Source: JAAZIN01 sp964441025
Lineage (GTDB): Bacteria > Bacillota > Dethiobacteria > DTU022
Assembly (NCBI GenBank): GCA_964441025.1
Contig: CAYTXG010000002.1
Coordinates: forward strand, 124,001 to 188,000
Reading direction: 5' to 3'
Length of the DNA stretch: 64,000 nucleotides
Positions 53,420 through 62,916 of the stretch are shown in pieces. Position numbers and translations under genes: made by a program. Numbering within the stretch: position 1 is the stretch's first letter; each line of letters starts with the position of its first letter. The notes under the pieces are model-generated. The model had not been told where the DNA came from and ran no database searches. It was given only the letters and a program-made list of their open reading frames with translations.

Positions 53420-54286
53420 CTAGTCTTTCAATTTCGGATCCAGCGCATCGCGCAGTCCGTCGCCAAAAAGGTTGAAGGACAGCGCAGTGACCATGATGGC
53501 GCAGCCGGGAAAAACCAGCATGTATGAATGATGACGCATGAACTCACGCGCCTCGGAGAGCATGGCGCCCCATTCCGGCCGGGGGGGCTGGACCCCCATT
53601 CCCACAAAAGAGAGCGCCGCCGCCGACAGGATCAGACTGGAGATGCTCATGGTCATATTCACAATAATGGGCCCCACGGCATTGGGCAGGATATACTTGA
53701 GAATTATGCGGGTGTGAGAAGCGCCGTATGAAAGTGCCGCCTCGACGAATTCATTGTCGGCAATGCTCATCACCACAGATCGGACCAGCCGCGCCGAGCC
53801 CGGCGTGCTGGATATAGAGATGGCCAGCAGAAGGTTGATCAGATTCGGCCCAAGAGCCGAAACAATGGCCAGGGCCAGAAGCATGGGCGGAATGGAGGCA
53901 AACATATCCATAATCCGCATGATCACGATATCCACCTTGCCGCCGAAATAGCCCGCTGCGGCGCCCAGGAGGCTGCCTGCCACAAAGGCAATCAGGCTGG
54001 CCAGCAGCCCCAGCGTCAGCGAAACACGCGAGCCGTGAATGATCCGGGCGAATATATCCCGGCCGTAAGCGTCGGTGCCGAAGAGGTGGCCCGCGCCGGG
54101 TTTCTGCAGAATGCTTGAACCGTCCTGGGTGACCGCCCGCTCGTAAGGGCAGATGACATCGGCAAATACGGCCGTCACCAACAGCAGGCAGACAAATATA
54201 AAGCCAATCATCGCCGTGCGATTTTTTTTAAGCCGGCGCCATATCTCTTTGAGCCGGCTGCTCTTCTTCGTCGCTATTCCAGCCAT
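53420..54286 (-). CDS. dppC: Peptide ABC transporter permease (DppC-like)
   Basis: A 288-residue inner-membrane subunit with about six helices. After a basic N-terminus, LKKNRTAMIGFIFVCLLLV is the OppC N-terminal domain; HLFGTDAYGRDIFARIIHGSR and the EAA loop (EAALSYGASHTRIILKYILPNA) are typical. ATG 54286 follows AGGGGCGG; an ATG at 54310 overlaps dppB. Confidence 0.94.
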   Translation of the reverse strand: MAGIATKKSSRLKEIWRRLKKNRTAMIGFIFVCLLLVTAVFADVICPYERAVTQDGSSILQKPGAGHLFGTDAYGRDIFARIIHGSRVSLTLGLLASLIAFVAGSLLGAAAGYFGGKVDIVIMRIMDMFASIPPMLLALAIVSALGPNLINLLLAISISSTPGSARLVRSVVMSIADNEFVEAALSYGASHTRIILKYILPNAVGPIIVNMTMSISSLILSAAALSFVGMGVQPPRPEWGAMLSEAREFMRHHSYMLVFPGCAIMVTALSFNLFGDGLRDALDPKLKD

Positions 54287-54299
54287 ACCGCCGCCCCTT

Positions 54300-55232
54300 T
54301 CACTTGACATACCTGGCTTTGATCCGGGGATCTATGAATGCGTACACCAGGTCGATTAGAAGCATGACCAGGCAGAAGAGCGTTGCAAAAAACAGGGTGC
54401 TGGAAAGAACGGCAGGCACATCACGCTGCCGGATCGCGCTGATCATGTAATCCCCCAAACCGGGGTACGCGAAGACATTCTCGATGACAATAGTTCCGCC
54501 CAGCAGGTAACCGAAGACCATCCCCATGGAGGTGATGATGGGCAGCAGGGCATTGCGCAGCGCGTGCCGCCAGATGATCGTCTTCTCCGGCGCCCCCTTG
54601 GCCCGGGCGGTGCGGATATAGTCCATGCGGATGGTTTCCAGCATGGTCGTGCGGGTCATGCGCATGCACGTGGCCAGCCCCGATGTGCTCACGGTAATGG
54701 AGGGCAGGATGTACCCCTTCCAGGAGGCGATCCCGTACGAAGGCAGCCACCCCAGCTTCAGTGCAAAGGCATAGATTAGAAGCATGCCCAGCCAGAAGGC
54801 CGGAATAACGGCAAAGACCATGGCCACGACAGTGCAGCAGTTGTCAACAACGGAATACTGCTTGACGGCGGAGAGAATGCCCAGGCTGATGCCCAATGTC
54901 ACGCTGATCATAATCGCAAAACTGGCGAGTTTAAGCGTGTTGGGGAAACACCTCATGATCTCGTTGATCACCGGCTTTGAAGTCTGGTAGGACTTGCCGA
55001 AATCGAACCTGGTGACAATCCCCTTGATATAGTTGAAAAAACGGACGGGGAAAGGGAGGTCGTACCCCAGCTCGTGATTTAGCTGGTCCACCGCTTCCTG
55101 GGGCGCGTCGCTGCCCAGAATCTGCCTTCCGGGGTCTCCCGGTGTGAGGGACATAATCGCATACACAATGAACACAACGCCCAGCAGTACCGGAATGGTA
55201 ACCAAAAGCCGCTTCCCTACATAGCTGTACAT
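54300..55232 (-). CDS. dppB: Peptide ABC transporter permease (DppB-like)
   Basis: A 310-residue permease partner of DppC, with about six helices. It begins MYSYVGKRLLVTIPVLLG at ATG 55232 behind AAGGAGG. PGDPGRQILG and the EAA-type loop TARAKGAPEKTIIWRHALRNA are present. The longer open frame to 55316 includes the ribosome-binding site and is not used. Confidence 0.95.
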   Translation of the reverse strand: MYSYVGKRLLVTIPVLLGVVFIVYAIMSLTPGDPGRQILGSDAPQEAVDQLNHELGYDLPFPVRFFNYIKGIVTRFDFGKSYQTSKPVINEIMRCFPNTLKLASFAIMISVTLGISLGILSAVKQYSVVDNCCTVVAMVFAVIPAFWLGMLLIYAFALKLGWLPSYGIASWKGYILPSITVSTSGLATCMRMTRTTMLETIRMDYIRTARAKGAPEKTIIWRHALRNALLPIITSMGMVFGYLLGGTIVIENVFAYPGLGDYMISAIRQRDVPAVLSSTLFFATLFCLVMLLIDLVYAFIDPRIKARYVK

Positions 55233-55335
55233 GACGTCCTCCTTGTGCATCCTATTCCTGGGAAGGAGAAGCCGGCAGGCGGCTTCTCCTTGAAAGATAC
55301 CGCTGGTGAAACTCAAACAGCTCTGAAACAGGCGC

Positions 55336-56835
55336 TTATTCCGCCAGAGTCAGATCGCTCACATAGAGAACATAGAGCACCCCAAGGCCGTGTATGCCCT
55401 TGACCCGATCACGGTGCGCACTGATATTCAGTGAATCGTGGATGGGATACATCATCCAGTTGTCCACCATGTACTCGTATGCTTCCTTCATTATTTCATC
55501 CCGCCCGGCCGGGTCTTTCTCGGCATTGGCCCGGGCCACGATTTCAGCAAAAACAGGATCTTTCACCCCGTGCAGCGGGCTGTTCTCATCGGCATGCTTG
55601 TTCAGCACATCCATAAGGGACATATCAAATTCACCCGACTCCCAGATCAGGATGGGCGCCAGCCCCTTGCGGGCTTTCTGCACCAGGGCCGGTATTTCCA
55701 GCTGCTGGATGCCGATCTCCAGCCCGATATTCGCAAGGTCCGCCTGGAATATCTGAACCAGCTTGGCGGTGCCGGCATCACAATCAAACTCAATCTTCTG
55801 CGAAGTATCATAACCCGACTCCTGCAACAGCTGCCTGGCCAGCTCCTGATCATAGCGGTCCGAAATGTCTATCAGCCCGGCATATTTCCCCAGCAATTCG
55901 GCGGAATAGAAATTCCGGGCCACCTCGCCATGGCCGAGGCAGAAGGTCTTGATCACATCTTCAATGTTGATAGCGTGATAAACAGCGCCACGCAGCTTCT
56001 TGTTGCTGAGGAACGGTTCGCCCGTGAACATCATCATCCGCTGGGCGGCTCCCGGCTCCATGAACACTGAGCAACCGTCGGCGGCCTCGATGGTGTCGAT
56101 CTGGGAAACCTGGAGGACAGAGATGATATCAATTTCCCCCGTCTCCAGGGCAATGGTCGCCGTGGAGGAATCCATGGGCTGGATAAAGGTGATCTCCTTG
56201 ATGCCCGGTTCGCCCAGATGATAGTCGGCAAAAGCCTCCATTTTTATCGAATCGCCGTCCCCCAGTGAAACGAACTTATAGGCTCCGGTGCCCACCGGAT
56301 GATCGGTGAAACCTTCGGGATCTGCTTCGTACGCCGCCTTGCAGACAACAGGTGAAAACAGAACCAGGGTGTCGAGCAGCTTTGCCGAATAGTCCTTTAC
56401 CACTATCTCCAGGGTGGAATCATCAACGGCTCTGAAGCTATCGATGGAATCGAGGTTAAAGCCGTTGGCCGACGCCTTGTACGATTCAAGGGAGAAGAGA
56501 ACATCATCAATGCTCATGGTATCGCCGTTATGAAATTTAACACCCTGCTTGATCTTGAAGGTGTAGGTTACATTGTCCTCCCCCACCTCCCAGCTTTCAG
56601 CAATGCATGGCTGCACCTTGAGGTCGGCATCGTACTTTACCAACCGGTCAAAGACCTGCAGCCCCACCATCTTGTCGATGGGCGTTCCATCCAGAGGGTT
56701 AAGGCCGGTTGCGCCATTGTATGTCATGATGGTAATGTGGGAATCTTCCTCACCGGCGCTTTCATTGTTGCTGCACCCTGCAGCGACCCCCAGAGCCAGG
56801 GTAACCGCTAACAAAACCAGCAGCGCTTTTTTCAT
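55336..56835 (-). CDS. dppA: Peptide ABC transporter substrate-binding lipoprotein (DppA/OppA family)
   Basis: A 499-residue SBP_bac_5 protein. The signal peptide with lipobox VAAGCS puts it on the outer membrane face. GVKFHNGDTMSIDDVLFSL, the family hallmark near residue 105, and HPVGTGAYKF are present. It starts at ATG 56835 behind GAGGAGG. Ligand unknown; it could bind dipeptides, small peptides or an amide. It follows the amidohydrolase by 130 bases. Confidence 0.94.
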   Translation of the reverse strand: MKKALLVLLAVTLALGVAAGCSNNESAGEEDSHITIMTYNGATGLNPLDGTPIDKMVGLQVFDRLVKYDADLKVQPCIAESWEVGEDNVTYTFKIKQGVKFHNGDTMSIDDVLFSLESYKASANGFNLDSIDSFRAVDDSTLEIVVKDYSAKLLDTLVLFSPVVCKAAYEADPEGFTDHPVGTGAYKFVSLGDGDSIKMEAFADYHLGEPGIKEITFIQPMDSSTATIALETGEIDIISVLQVSQIDTIEAADGCSVFMEPGAAQRMMMFTGEPFLSNKKLRGAVYHAINIEDVIKTFCLGHGEVARNFYSAELLGKYAGLIDISDRYDQELARQLLQESGYDTSQKIEFDCDAGTAKLVQIFQADLANIGLEIGIQQLEIPALVQKARKGLAPILIWESGEFDMSLMDVLNKHADENSPLHGVKDPVFAEIVARANAEKDPAGRDEIMKEAYEYMVDNWMMYPIHDSLNISAHRDRVKGIHGLGVLYVLYVSDLTLAE

Positions 56836-56965
56836 GTTAATCCTCCTCATCAGCCGTGTTTATAGTATTTTCTCAAACCGTTGACCGCTCTTTCCGGCCC
56901 CAACCTAAACAGCGATAAACTTGCGGGGAACCGGGATCCCGGTTCCCTGAATTGCCCGACAACCG

Positions 56966-58261
56966 CTAAAGCGACGGCGCAACTCCTTCAGTCATGCTCT
57001 GCATCGTATTTTTGTAGATCTTTCCCCCCTTCATGATGAGACGCATATTCCTCTTATCTACCAGGATCTCCGCATCCTCAATAGGATCGCCTTCAACAAG
57101 CAGCAGATCCGCAAAGGAGCCCTGATCCAGAATCCCCACCTTTCCCTGGGGGTAGGGGTCGCGGTAGCTGGTCAGCTTGAACATCTCGTGCGCATTGCCT
57201 GTGGCGCTTTTTAGCGCCTCCAGGCTGCCCAGCACCTTTTTGCGAGCTCTGAACTCTGTGAGCTGGTAAGTCTCGTTGGCGTAACGATCCATCAACAGAT
57301 CTGTGCCGAACACCGTTTTCAGATTGTACTTGCCGATTAGCTCGGCCTGCCTCTCGGTGGCCCTTTTAACCTGGAGCCGTTTTTTATTTGTCTCCACATT
57401 CTTGGTCAATGTGGAGATGATATCGTCAAAATGGAAGGCAAACTGGGGGCACAACCAGATCCCCTTATCCGCAATCATCCGGGAAACCCCGTCGTCCATC
57501 AGCGAGGCATGTTCAAAACCCATCACGCCTGCTTCCGCGGCGCGCCACATGGCCTGGGGCGTGTACAGGTGGGCAAATACATAGGTGCCGAAATCCGCCG
57601 CCGCCTGCACCGCCGCCTGCATCTCCTCCAGGGTGTATTGGACCGAATACAGGGGATCATAGATCGAACCGATTCCCCCCCCCGCCATAATCTTGATCTG
57701 TGAAGCGCCCAGAAACAGCTGCTCCCGGACGGCCCGCAGCACATTGTCAACGCCGTCGGCCGTCACAAAAACCCCGGTCTTCATTATGGGCGATTCATGC
57801 CCCAGCACGGTATGCTCCTGGGCGCGGCTGCCCCGGAAATCGGAATGGCCGCTCGTCTGCGAGATGGCGCCGTTGGAAGGATAGATCCGGGGCCCGTCAA
57901 TATAACCGTTATCAATACTGCGCTTGATCCCGTATGTCATACCCCCGGCATCGCGAATGGTGGTAAAACCGCGGTAAAGAATATCCTCCGCATTTTTTGC
58001 CGCCCGCACCGCCACCTCATCTATGCGCATGCCGTCCAGCTCTTTTGGGATGTCGGAAATTGATATGTGAACATGACAATCGATCAGCCCCGGAATGGTG
58101 GTAAAATTTTCTGCGTCAATAACAGTGTCGAAAGCTGTTTCGCCGACCTCGCTGGAGGTCATCTCGGTGATGAGATCGTTTTCGATGACTATGTTCATTC
58201 CGCGCTTCAGGGCGCTGGAATATCCATCGAAAACATTGGCCCGCTTGATCAAGCATTTCAT
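56966..58261 (-). CDS. Metal-dependent amidohydrolase (imidazolonepropionase/Xaa-Pro dipeptidase-like)
   Basis: A 431-residue amidohydrolase-superfamily enzyme. Metal ligands are visible: LIDCHVHIS (HxH), the probably carboxylated Lys in QIKIMAGGG, His in YVFAHLYTP and FEHASL, and Asp in VFGTDLL. This group (COG1228) includes prolidase-like dipeptidases and cyclic-amide hydrolases. The position between an M42 peptidase and a peptide importer suggests cleavage of an imported peptide or N-blocked amino acid (inference). Confidence 0.88.
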   Translation of the reverse strand: MKCLIKRANVFDGYSSALKRGMNIVIENDLITEMTSSEVGETAFDTVIDAENFTTIPGLIDCHVHISISDIPKELDGMRIDEVAVRAAKNAEDILYRGFTTIRDAGGMTYGIKRSIDNGYIDGPRIYPSNGAISQTSGHSDFRGSRAQEHTVLGHESPIMKTGVFVTADGVDNVLRAVREQLFLGASQIKIMAGGGIGSIYDPLYSVQYTLEEMQAAVQAAADFGTYVFAHLYTPQAMWRAAEAGVMGFEHASLMDDGVSRMIADKGIWLCPQFAFHFDDIISTLTKNVETNKKRLQVKRATERQAELIGKYNLKTVFGTDLLMDRYANETYQLTEFRARKKVLGSLEALKSATGNAHEMFKLTSYRDPYPQGKVGILDQGSFADLLLVEGDPIEDAEILVDKRNMRLIMKGGKIYKNTMQSMTEGVAPSL

Positions 58262-58297
58262 GAACAGGACTCCTTTCCGCAGCCTTGGATAAATACC

Positions 58298-59320
58298 TTA
58301 TTTCAAAAAATCAGCATCTGCAGCCAGCACCGCAGCGAGCAGGCGGGCCGCATCCACAACATCCTCCAGGGCGCACATTTCCACCGGGGTATGGGAGTAG
58401 CGCGCGGCTATGGACAAACCGGAAACAGGCACTCCCAGCGACGACAGCTGGATTGCACCGGCATCGGTGCCGGCGGTATGGGAAATTTCATTTTGAAAGG
58501 GGATCTCCCGGGAACGGGCGATGTTTTTGATATGCCTGACCAGCCCCGGATCGCACATTGCAGAGAGGTCATACAGCTTTACGGCCGGCCCGCCGCCCAG
58601 CCGCATGGTAATCTCCCCGCTGTAAGCGGGACAATCGCCGGTATGGCAAATATCCACGACCAGGGCCAGATCGGGGCGGACTCTCTCCGCAGCCGGGCCG
58701 GCGCCCCGCGCCCGCAGTTCTTCATGGACGGTAAACACATAGTAAACATCATTGCCTCCCGGGGGCCGCATCGCCGCCGCCAGCAGCAGGACCACGCATC
58801 CGATCAGATCATCCAGGTACGGGGAGAGAAGCTTGTTGCCCGATATTTTGCGCGCCTGCCCGTCAAAAACAGCCACATCGCCGGGTTGAACCAGGCTTTC
58901 CGCCTCCTCCCGGTTCCGGGCGCCAATATCCACGTACATATCCTCGATCTTCACCTGTTCAAAACTCTTTTTGCGCACCCCCTCAAAATCTGAGCAAAAT
59001 AGAACGCCCTCCGTTCCGTTCAAAAAACGAAGGGGAAAACCGATGAGCCGGGCGGCGGGGTGAGCGCCAATGGGAACAACTCTTAAAAAGCCCTGCTCAT
59101 CAATGCGCGAGGCCATAAACCCGATCACATCCATGTGTGCGGCGGCAAGAATGCGGGGCCCTGCGCCCTTTTTTCGGCAGATCAGGGAGCCCAAAGGGTC
59201 AACGGATATTTCATCCACATATGGGCGCACCATCTCTGCGATTACCTCTGCGCAGCCCTGCTCATGACCCGCGGGACCTGCCGCTTTGAGCAGGCGGTTC
59301 AGCGCTGATAGAGGGTTCAT
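58298..59320 (-). CDS. M42-family aminopeptidase
   Basis: A 340-residue cytosolic metallopeptidase starting at ATG 59320 with GAGGTG upstream. Zinc ligands and catalytic residues: AAHMD (H, D), SPYLDDLIGC (D), HEELRARGA (catalytic EE), VVDICHTGD (D) and RYSHTPVE (H). LDDLIG replaces the more common LDNRIG. M42 enzymes trim N-terminal residues from peptides, often Glu/Asp or Leu. It is the first gene of the peptide operon, downstream of the TetR gene and repeats at 59435. Confidence 0.9.
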   Translation of the reverse strand: MNPLSALNRLLKAAGPAGHEQGCAEVIAEMVRPYVDEISVDPLGSLICRKKGAGPRILAAAHMDVIGFMASRIDEQGFLRVVPIGAHPAARLIGFPLRFLNGTEGVLFCSDFEGVRKKSFEQVKIEDMYVDIGARNREEAESLVQPGDVAVFDGQARKISGNKLLSPYLDDLIGCVVLLLAAAMRPPGGNDVYYVFTVHEELRARGAGPAAERVRPDLALVVDICHTGDCPAYSGEITMRLGGGPAVKLYDLSAMCDPGLVRHIKNIARSREIPFQNEISHTAGTDAGAIQLSSLGVPVSGLSIAARYSHTPVEMCALEDVVDAARLLAAVLAADADFLK

Positions 59321-59434
59321 TCCAAGCACCTCGCCTTAATGTATCTCATGCTATTGACGGCCTCTGCGGCCCGGCTCTCCTCCAACCTGTAAAAAGCATA
59401 GCGGCACAGTGGTGTTAAAGTCAAGACAACTTAA

Positions 59435-59531
59435 GCATTTTCGACGATGTATAAAGTTACTTGACAAATTAGGCATTTCCGACGATGTATAAAGTGCCCG
59501 CCCCTCTTGCTTTTCCGACGGCGTATAGAAG
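59435..59531. repeat. Three direct repeats, possible operator array of the peptide operon
   Basis: GCATTTTCGACGATGTATAA (from 59435), GCATTTCCGACGATGTATAA (from 59473) and a weaker GCTTTTCCGACGGCGTATAG (from 59509) are spaced 38 and 36 bases apart, about 3.5 helical turns. They lie 115-210 bases upstream of the first gene of the peptide operon, between it and the TetR gene. This layout suits cooperative binding by an activator or repressor. Confidence 0.55.
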
Positions 59532-59804
59532 AGCTGGCGGAAGTGCACTCAGGCCCGGAGGCATAACTTAAACAGCCGCCTGGCTCAGCCTTATCACCTG
59601 GAAAGGGCCGCGCCGGAATAGCGCTAAGTAATCGTGCAGTGCACTGTAATGGAGGATCGTGTTATGTACTTCCAACGAAAGAGAGGCGACTTTTCGCCTT
59701 TGGGGGCGGGGAGGCAGGCCTTTGCCCGCACGGGGGCTGCACGGGGCGGTGCAGCGCAAGAGGGAGGTATTGAAGAGATACCGCCGTAGCCGCCGGCGGC
59801 CTGC
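59532..59804. other. Rest of the TetR-peptide operon gap
   Basis: GC-rich DNA with a perfect palindrome CAGTGCACTG at 59637-59646 and a short hairpin (AGGCGA/TCGCCT) near 59690. No gene recognised. Confidence 0.45.
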
Positions 59805-60455
59805 TTACTCGCAGGCGGGGGGTTCAGCAGCCGCCGCATTTGGCGAAGCGGCAGTTTCGGGATAGAGACCGTCCTTGAGAAAGATGCGCTTCAGTTTTTC
59901 AGCCCCCTCTTTTATGATATATTCTTGAAACAGCCTCTGCTTGCCAAAAAGGAGCTGAAAGCGCAGGGCGGCTCCAAATGAGTACCACAGGGCCATGCCT
60001 TCCTTGAACCGGTGATCACAGATAATCCCCGCATCGATAAACGGGCGGATCTGGGAAAATTGCGTCTCCCAAACATGGACCGTGAAAGCCAGCAGAACGG
60101 TATCATCGGGATTGACATCCAGAAGATATTTATATTTGGCCCTCAGCCAGGGAAGATCAGTAGCGGCCATCTCGATGCGGTTGTCGATAAACTTGCAGAA
60201 CACCTCCACCGGATCGCATCCTGGGCAGAGGTGGGGAATCTTGTAATCATGTTGATCCTGCATATAGCGAAAGTACTGGTACAGCATATTCTCCTTGCCT
60301 TCGAAATAATAGGCAACAGATGTCCGGTGCAAAAAGCATTTTTTAGCCACGGAGCCGAAGGTAACGGCCGGCAGACCCTCCTCCTCGATGATCTCCGTGA
60401 TGGCATCGAAAATATGAGAAATATTGTTTATGCTAAGGTCTGCTGCTTTTTCCAC
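59805..60455 (-). CDS. TetR/AcrR-family transcriptional regulator
   Basis: A 216-residue protein. The N-terminal HTH is clear: TFGSVAKKCFLHRTSVAYYFEGKENML (about 32-58). The C-terminal ligand domain is unique, with a CPGCDP segment that might bind metal, and ends in an Ala/Pro tail. It lies upstream of and in the same direction as the peptide/lyase operon, so it is the likely local regulator, possibly sensing an amino acid or peptide. The start at 60455 lacks a strong ribosome-binding site. Confidence 0.85.
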   Translation of the reverse strand: MEKAADLSINNISHIFDAITEIIEEEGLPAVTFGSVAKKCFLHRTSVAYYFEGKENMLYQYFRYMQDQHDYKIPHLCPGCDPVEVFCKFIDNRIEMAATDLPWLRAKYKYLLDVNPDDTVLLAFTVHVWETQFSQIRPFIDAGIICDHRFKEGMALWYSFGAALRFQLLFGKQRLFQEYIIKEGAEKLKRIFLKDGLYPETAASPNAAAAEPPACE

Positions 60456-60497
60456 CGCGGCCGCTCTCTCCCTTCAGGGGGGGCGCTTCCTTTATTT

Positions 60498-61739
60498 TTA
60501 CTTCCCCGTGCCGGCGCCTTCTGTACCGCTGTCACCACTATCAGCGCCGTCGCCGGAGTCGCCTGTCTCGTCTTCCCCACCCTCTCCGTTTTCCGGATCC
60601 TCTTCCCCGCCGCCCTCGTCTCCCTCCTGCTCCGCTTCGTCATCCTCCAGCTCATCCGGATCCTCCCCGGGAATGTGTTCAGCTCCGGAGTGCTCCAGCC
60701 ACTCCGAAGGGAGCGGCTCGGGCGACCTGTAGCTGGGGCCGGGCAGGGTGATCTGCTCCCTGGGCGGCACATCGGCCCCGAAAACCTCCTTGATCAGCTT
60801 CACCCTGAGCTGTTCATCCACGACCACATAGGATATATCCAGACCCCCCTGGGGCGCAAACTGGATGCTGCCGGTGAAAACATGTGCGGTGATGGTATCT
60901 GCTTTTACCCTCAATCCGAACAGGGCCAGCTGCACAATCTGGGCCGTGTTCAGGTTTGTCTCAATGCTGTGCTGGGCGGAGCGGTAGAGCGCCGGAATAT
61001 CCTTGAGCCTGCCCTGCTTCCTGATCTGTTTAAAAGCCTCGATCATGATCTCCTGCTGCCGGGCGGCCCTGCCGAAATCTCCGCCCACACTGCGGTCCCG
61101 GACATAGATGAGAAATTTATTGCCGTCAAGAAGCTGGTAGCCCTGATCCAGCAGTAGATAACCCCGCCCGAAATCGGACCTGACAGGATATTTCACATCA
61201 AAGTAGACCCCGCCGACGCGGTCAACCATTTCGCGAACGCCGTCCATATCTACAGATACATAATAATGGATGGGGACGCCGCCCAGAAAATCCTCGACGG
61301 TGCCGATGACGGTATCAATGCCGCTTTGATGGGGGTCCCCGGCAGCCTCACGGCGGTATCCGTACATATAGGAATGGTTGATCTTATCATAGATTTCGCT
61401 GTTCGCGATCTTCACATAACTGTCCCGGGGGATGCTGAGCAGAGAAACATCCCTGCTTTTCAAGTCAATGGAGGCGATCATGAGCGTGTCGGGTCGGAAG
61501 ATGGAATAGACCCCCTCCCTGCCGGCATCGCGGTCAAAACCGAGCAGAAGAATGTTGACCCGCCCGGGAGTGATATCTTTAGCCGTGACGCCGCCGCTCC
61601 ACCTCTCGCCGCTGCTCTTGAAAAAGAGCGACGGGAAAAAAAAGTAGGCGGCGCCGAAGGCGGTCAGCGCTACAAATACAGCCAGAAAGGCGGTTCTACC
61701 GACGAGGTTTCGTCTCTTTTTTTTCATAATTCCCAACAT
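60498..61739 (-). CDS. LytR-CpsA-Psr (LCP) family protein with acidic tail
   Basis: A 413-residue membrane-anchored ligase that attaches wall polymers from polyprenyl carriers to peptidoglycan. One TM segment (about 13-33) precedes the LCP domain (50-300). RPDTLMIASID, SIPRDSYVKI, DKINHSYMYG and YVRDRSVGGDFGRAARQQEI hold the Asp/Arg residues of the family. The last 50 residues are almost only D, E, G and S, an unusual extracellular tail. It starts at ATG 61739 (AGGA 8 bases upstream). Confidence 0.93.
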   Translation of the reverse strand: MLGIMKKKRRNLVGRTAFLAVFVALTAFGAAYFFFPSLFFKSSGERWSGGVTAKDITPGRVNILLLGFDRDAGREGVYSIFRPDTLMIASIDLKSRDVSLLSIPRDSYVKIANSEIYDKINHSYMYGYRREAAGDPHQSGIDTVIGTVEDFLGGVPIHYYVSVDMDGVREMVDRVGGVYFDVKYPVRSDFGRGYLLLDQGYQLLDGNKFLIYVRDRSVGGDFGRAARQQEIMIEAFKQIRKQGRLKDIPALYRSAQHSIETNLNTAQIVQLALFGLRVKADTITAHVFTGSIQFAPQGGLDISYVVVDEQLRVKLIKEVFGADVPPREQITLPGPSYRSPEPLPSEWLEHSGAEHIPGEDPDELEDDEAEQEGDEGGGEEDPENGEGGEDETGDSGDGADSGDSGTEGAGTGK

Positions 61740-61773
61740 CCTAACATTCCTTTGAATTCGCCGTCCAGAACAA

Positions 61774-61801
61774 ATTATAACGAGATCGCGGAATTTGTCA
61801 A
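61774..61801 (-). promoter_or_regulatory. Strong promoter of the first LCP gene
   Basis: TTGACA (61796-61801), 16 bases, TATAAT (61774-61779) on the minus strand. Confidence 0.8.
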
Positions 61802-61845
61802 ATCAGGGCTTCCTGCAATTTTTGGGTTTTGCAAAAAGCCCTGAT
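61802..61845 (-). terminator. Hairpin between the two LCP genes
   Basis: ATCAGGGCTT (61802-61811) and AAGCCCTGAT (61836-61845) are perfect arms with a further inner pairing TGCAA/TTGCA. It follows the second LCP gene and directly abuts the promoter of the next. It lacks a good U-tract, so it may be a weak terminator or a protein site. Confidence 0.45.
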
Positions 61846-61924
61846 CACTCTTTAAACGGCAACCCGGAGAGCTGCTCATAAAATCAAGCCGCCGGGATCA
61901 TCAATCTGAATCCTTCTCTTCAGT

Positions 61925-62884
61925 TCATCTCAGGGAGAAAACTTCCTTGACGATCCGTGCCTTTGTTTCGTCGTCCAGTATGAGCCTCTTTTCATCATCG
62001 CCATCAATGTATTCCCCCTGCAGGGTATAATCGTTCACCGCGCTGATGTCGAGATGTTCGCGGGCAAAGGCAACGAGAGAGATGATCTGATCGAGTTGCA
62101 AATCCGTATCCAGACTGTCCTGATAAGCCTGGTAAGTGGGAATTACCTGGCGAAATCGTCCCATCTTTTTAAAATGGCGAAGCGTCGCCAGAAGCAATTT
62201 CTTCTGCCTCCCTATTCTCATCAAATCGTCCCCGGTGTCAGAGTCAATATAGGTCAGATATTGCATGTAGGCGCGCCCATCCAGCAGTTGCGGCCCCACA
62301 TAAATATCTTCCGCAGGGGTGGGGCCGGGGATCATCATATCCACATCAAATTCCACTCCGCCCATGGAATCGATGAGCTGCTCGAATCCCTTCATGTCAA
62401 CGGCAATATAGTAATGCAGCCTGACTCCGCCCAGAAGCGTCTCTACGGTCTTCAGAATGCAGTCGATCCCCTGCCCGTAGTCTTCTTCCTCTCCCAGCCC
62501 ACTGCCTAATCTGTAAGCCAGCTGGATTCGTTCCATTTTTCCTGTACCGGCGATTTTAACATAAGAGTCGCGGGGGATACTCAGCAGCGTCAGGGAATTG
62601 CGATCGAAGTTTACCGATGCCACCATGAGCGTGTCCGCCAGATTACCGACATTGTTCCCCTGGGAAAAATCCTGGCCAAATCCGATAATGGCTATATTTA
62701 GAATACGTTCGACCGATGAGGCCCCCTGTTCAGACCGGGCATTAAAATCGCTCCTGAAAAGATAAGCGGGATTGTAAAATACCCGGTACATGCCCACCGC
62801 GATTACGGCCACCGAAACCAGCAAGATGACAGATGCCAGAGCCAGGGAAAAATATAATTTTTCCGAAGATGATAATTTACGCAT
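61925..62884 (-). CDS. LytR-CpsA-Psr (LCP) family protein, second copy
   Basis: A 319-residue paralogue of the previous LCP protein. TM segment (12-32), NLADTLMVASVNF, SIPRDSYVKI, and DDLMRIGRQKKLLLA. The DxD/RxxRQ residues that bind the polyprenyl pyrophosphate are kept, with somewhat divergent context. It lacks the acidic tail. It starts 33 bases after the GT39-type gene stop and probably shares its transcript. Confidence 0.92.
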   Translation of the reverse strand: MRKLSSSEKLYFSLALASVILLVSVAVIAVGMYRVFYNPAYLFRSDFNARSEQGASSVERILNIAIIGFGQDFSQGNNVGNLADTLMVASVNFDRNSLTLLSIPRDSYVKIAGTGKMERIQLAYRLGSGLGEEEDYGQGIDCILKTVETLLGGVRLHYYIAVDMKGFEQLIDSMGGVEFDVDMMIPGPTPAEDIYVGPQLLDGRAYMQYLTYIDSDTGDDLMRIGRQKKLLLATLRHFKKMGRFRQVIPTYQAYQDSLDTDLQLDQIISLVAFAREHLDISAVNDYTLQGEYIDGDDEKRLILDDETKARIVKEVFSLR

Positions 62885-62916
62885 GTTCCGGCCCCCTTTC
62901 CCAAAAAGGGCAGCGC

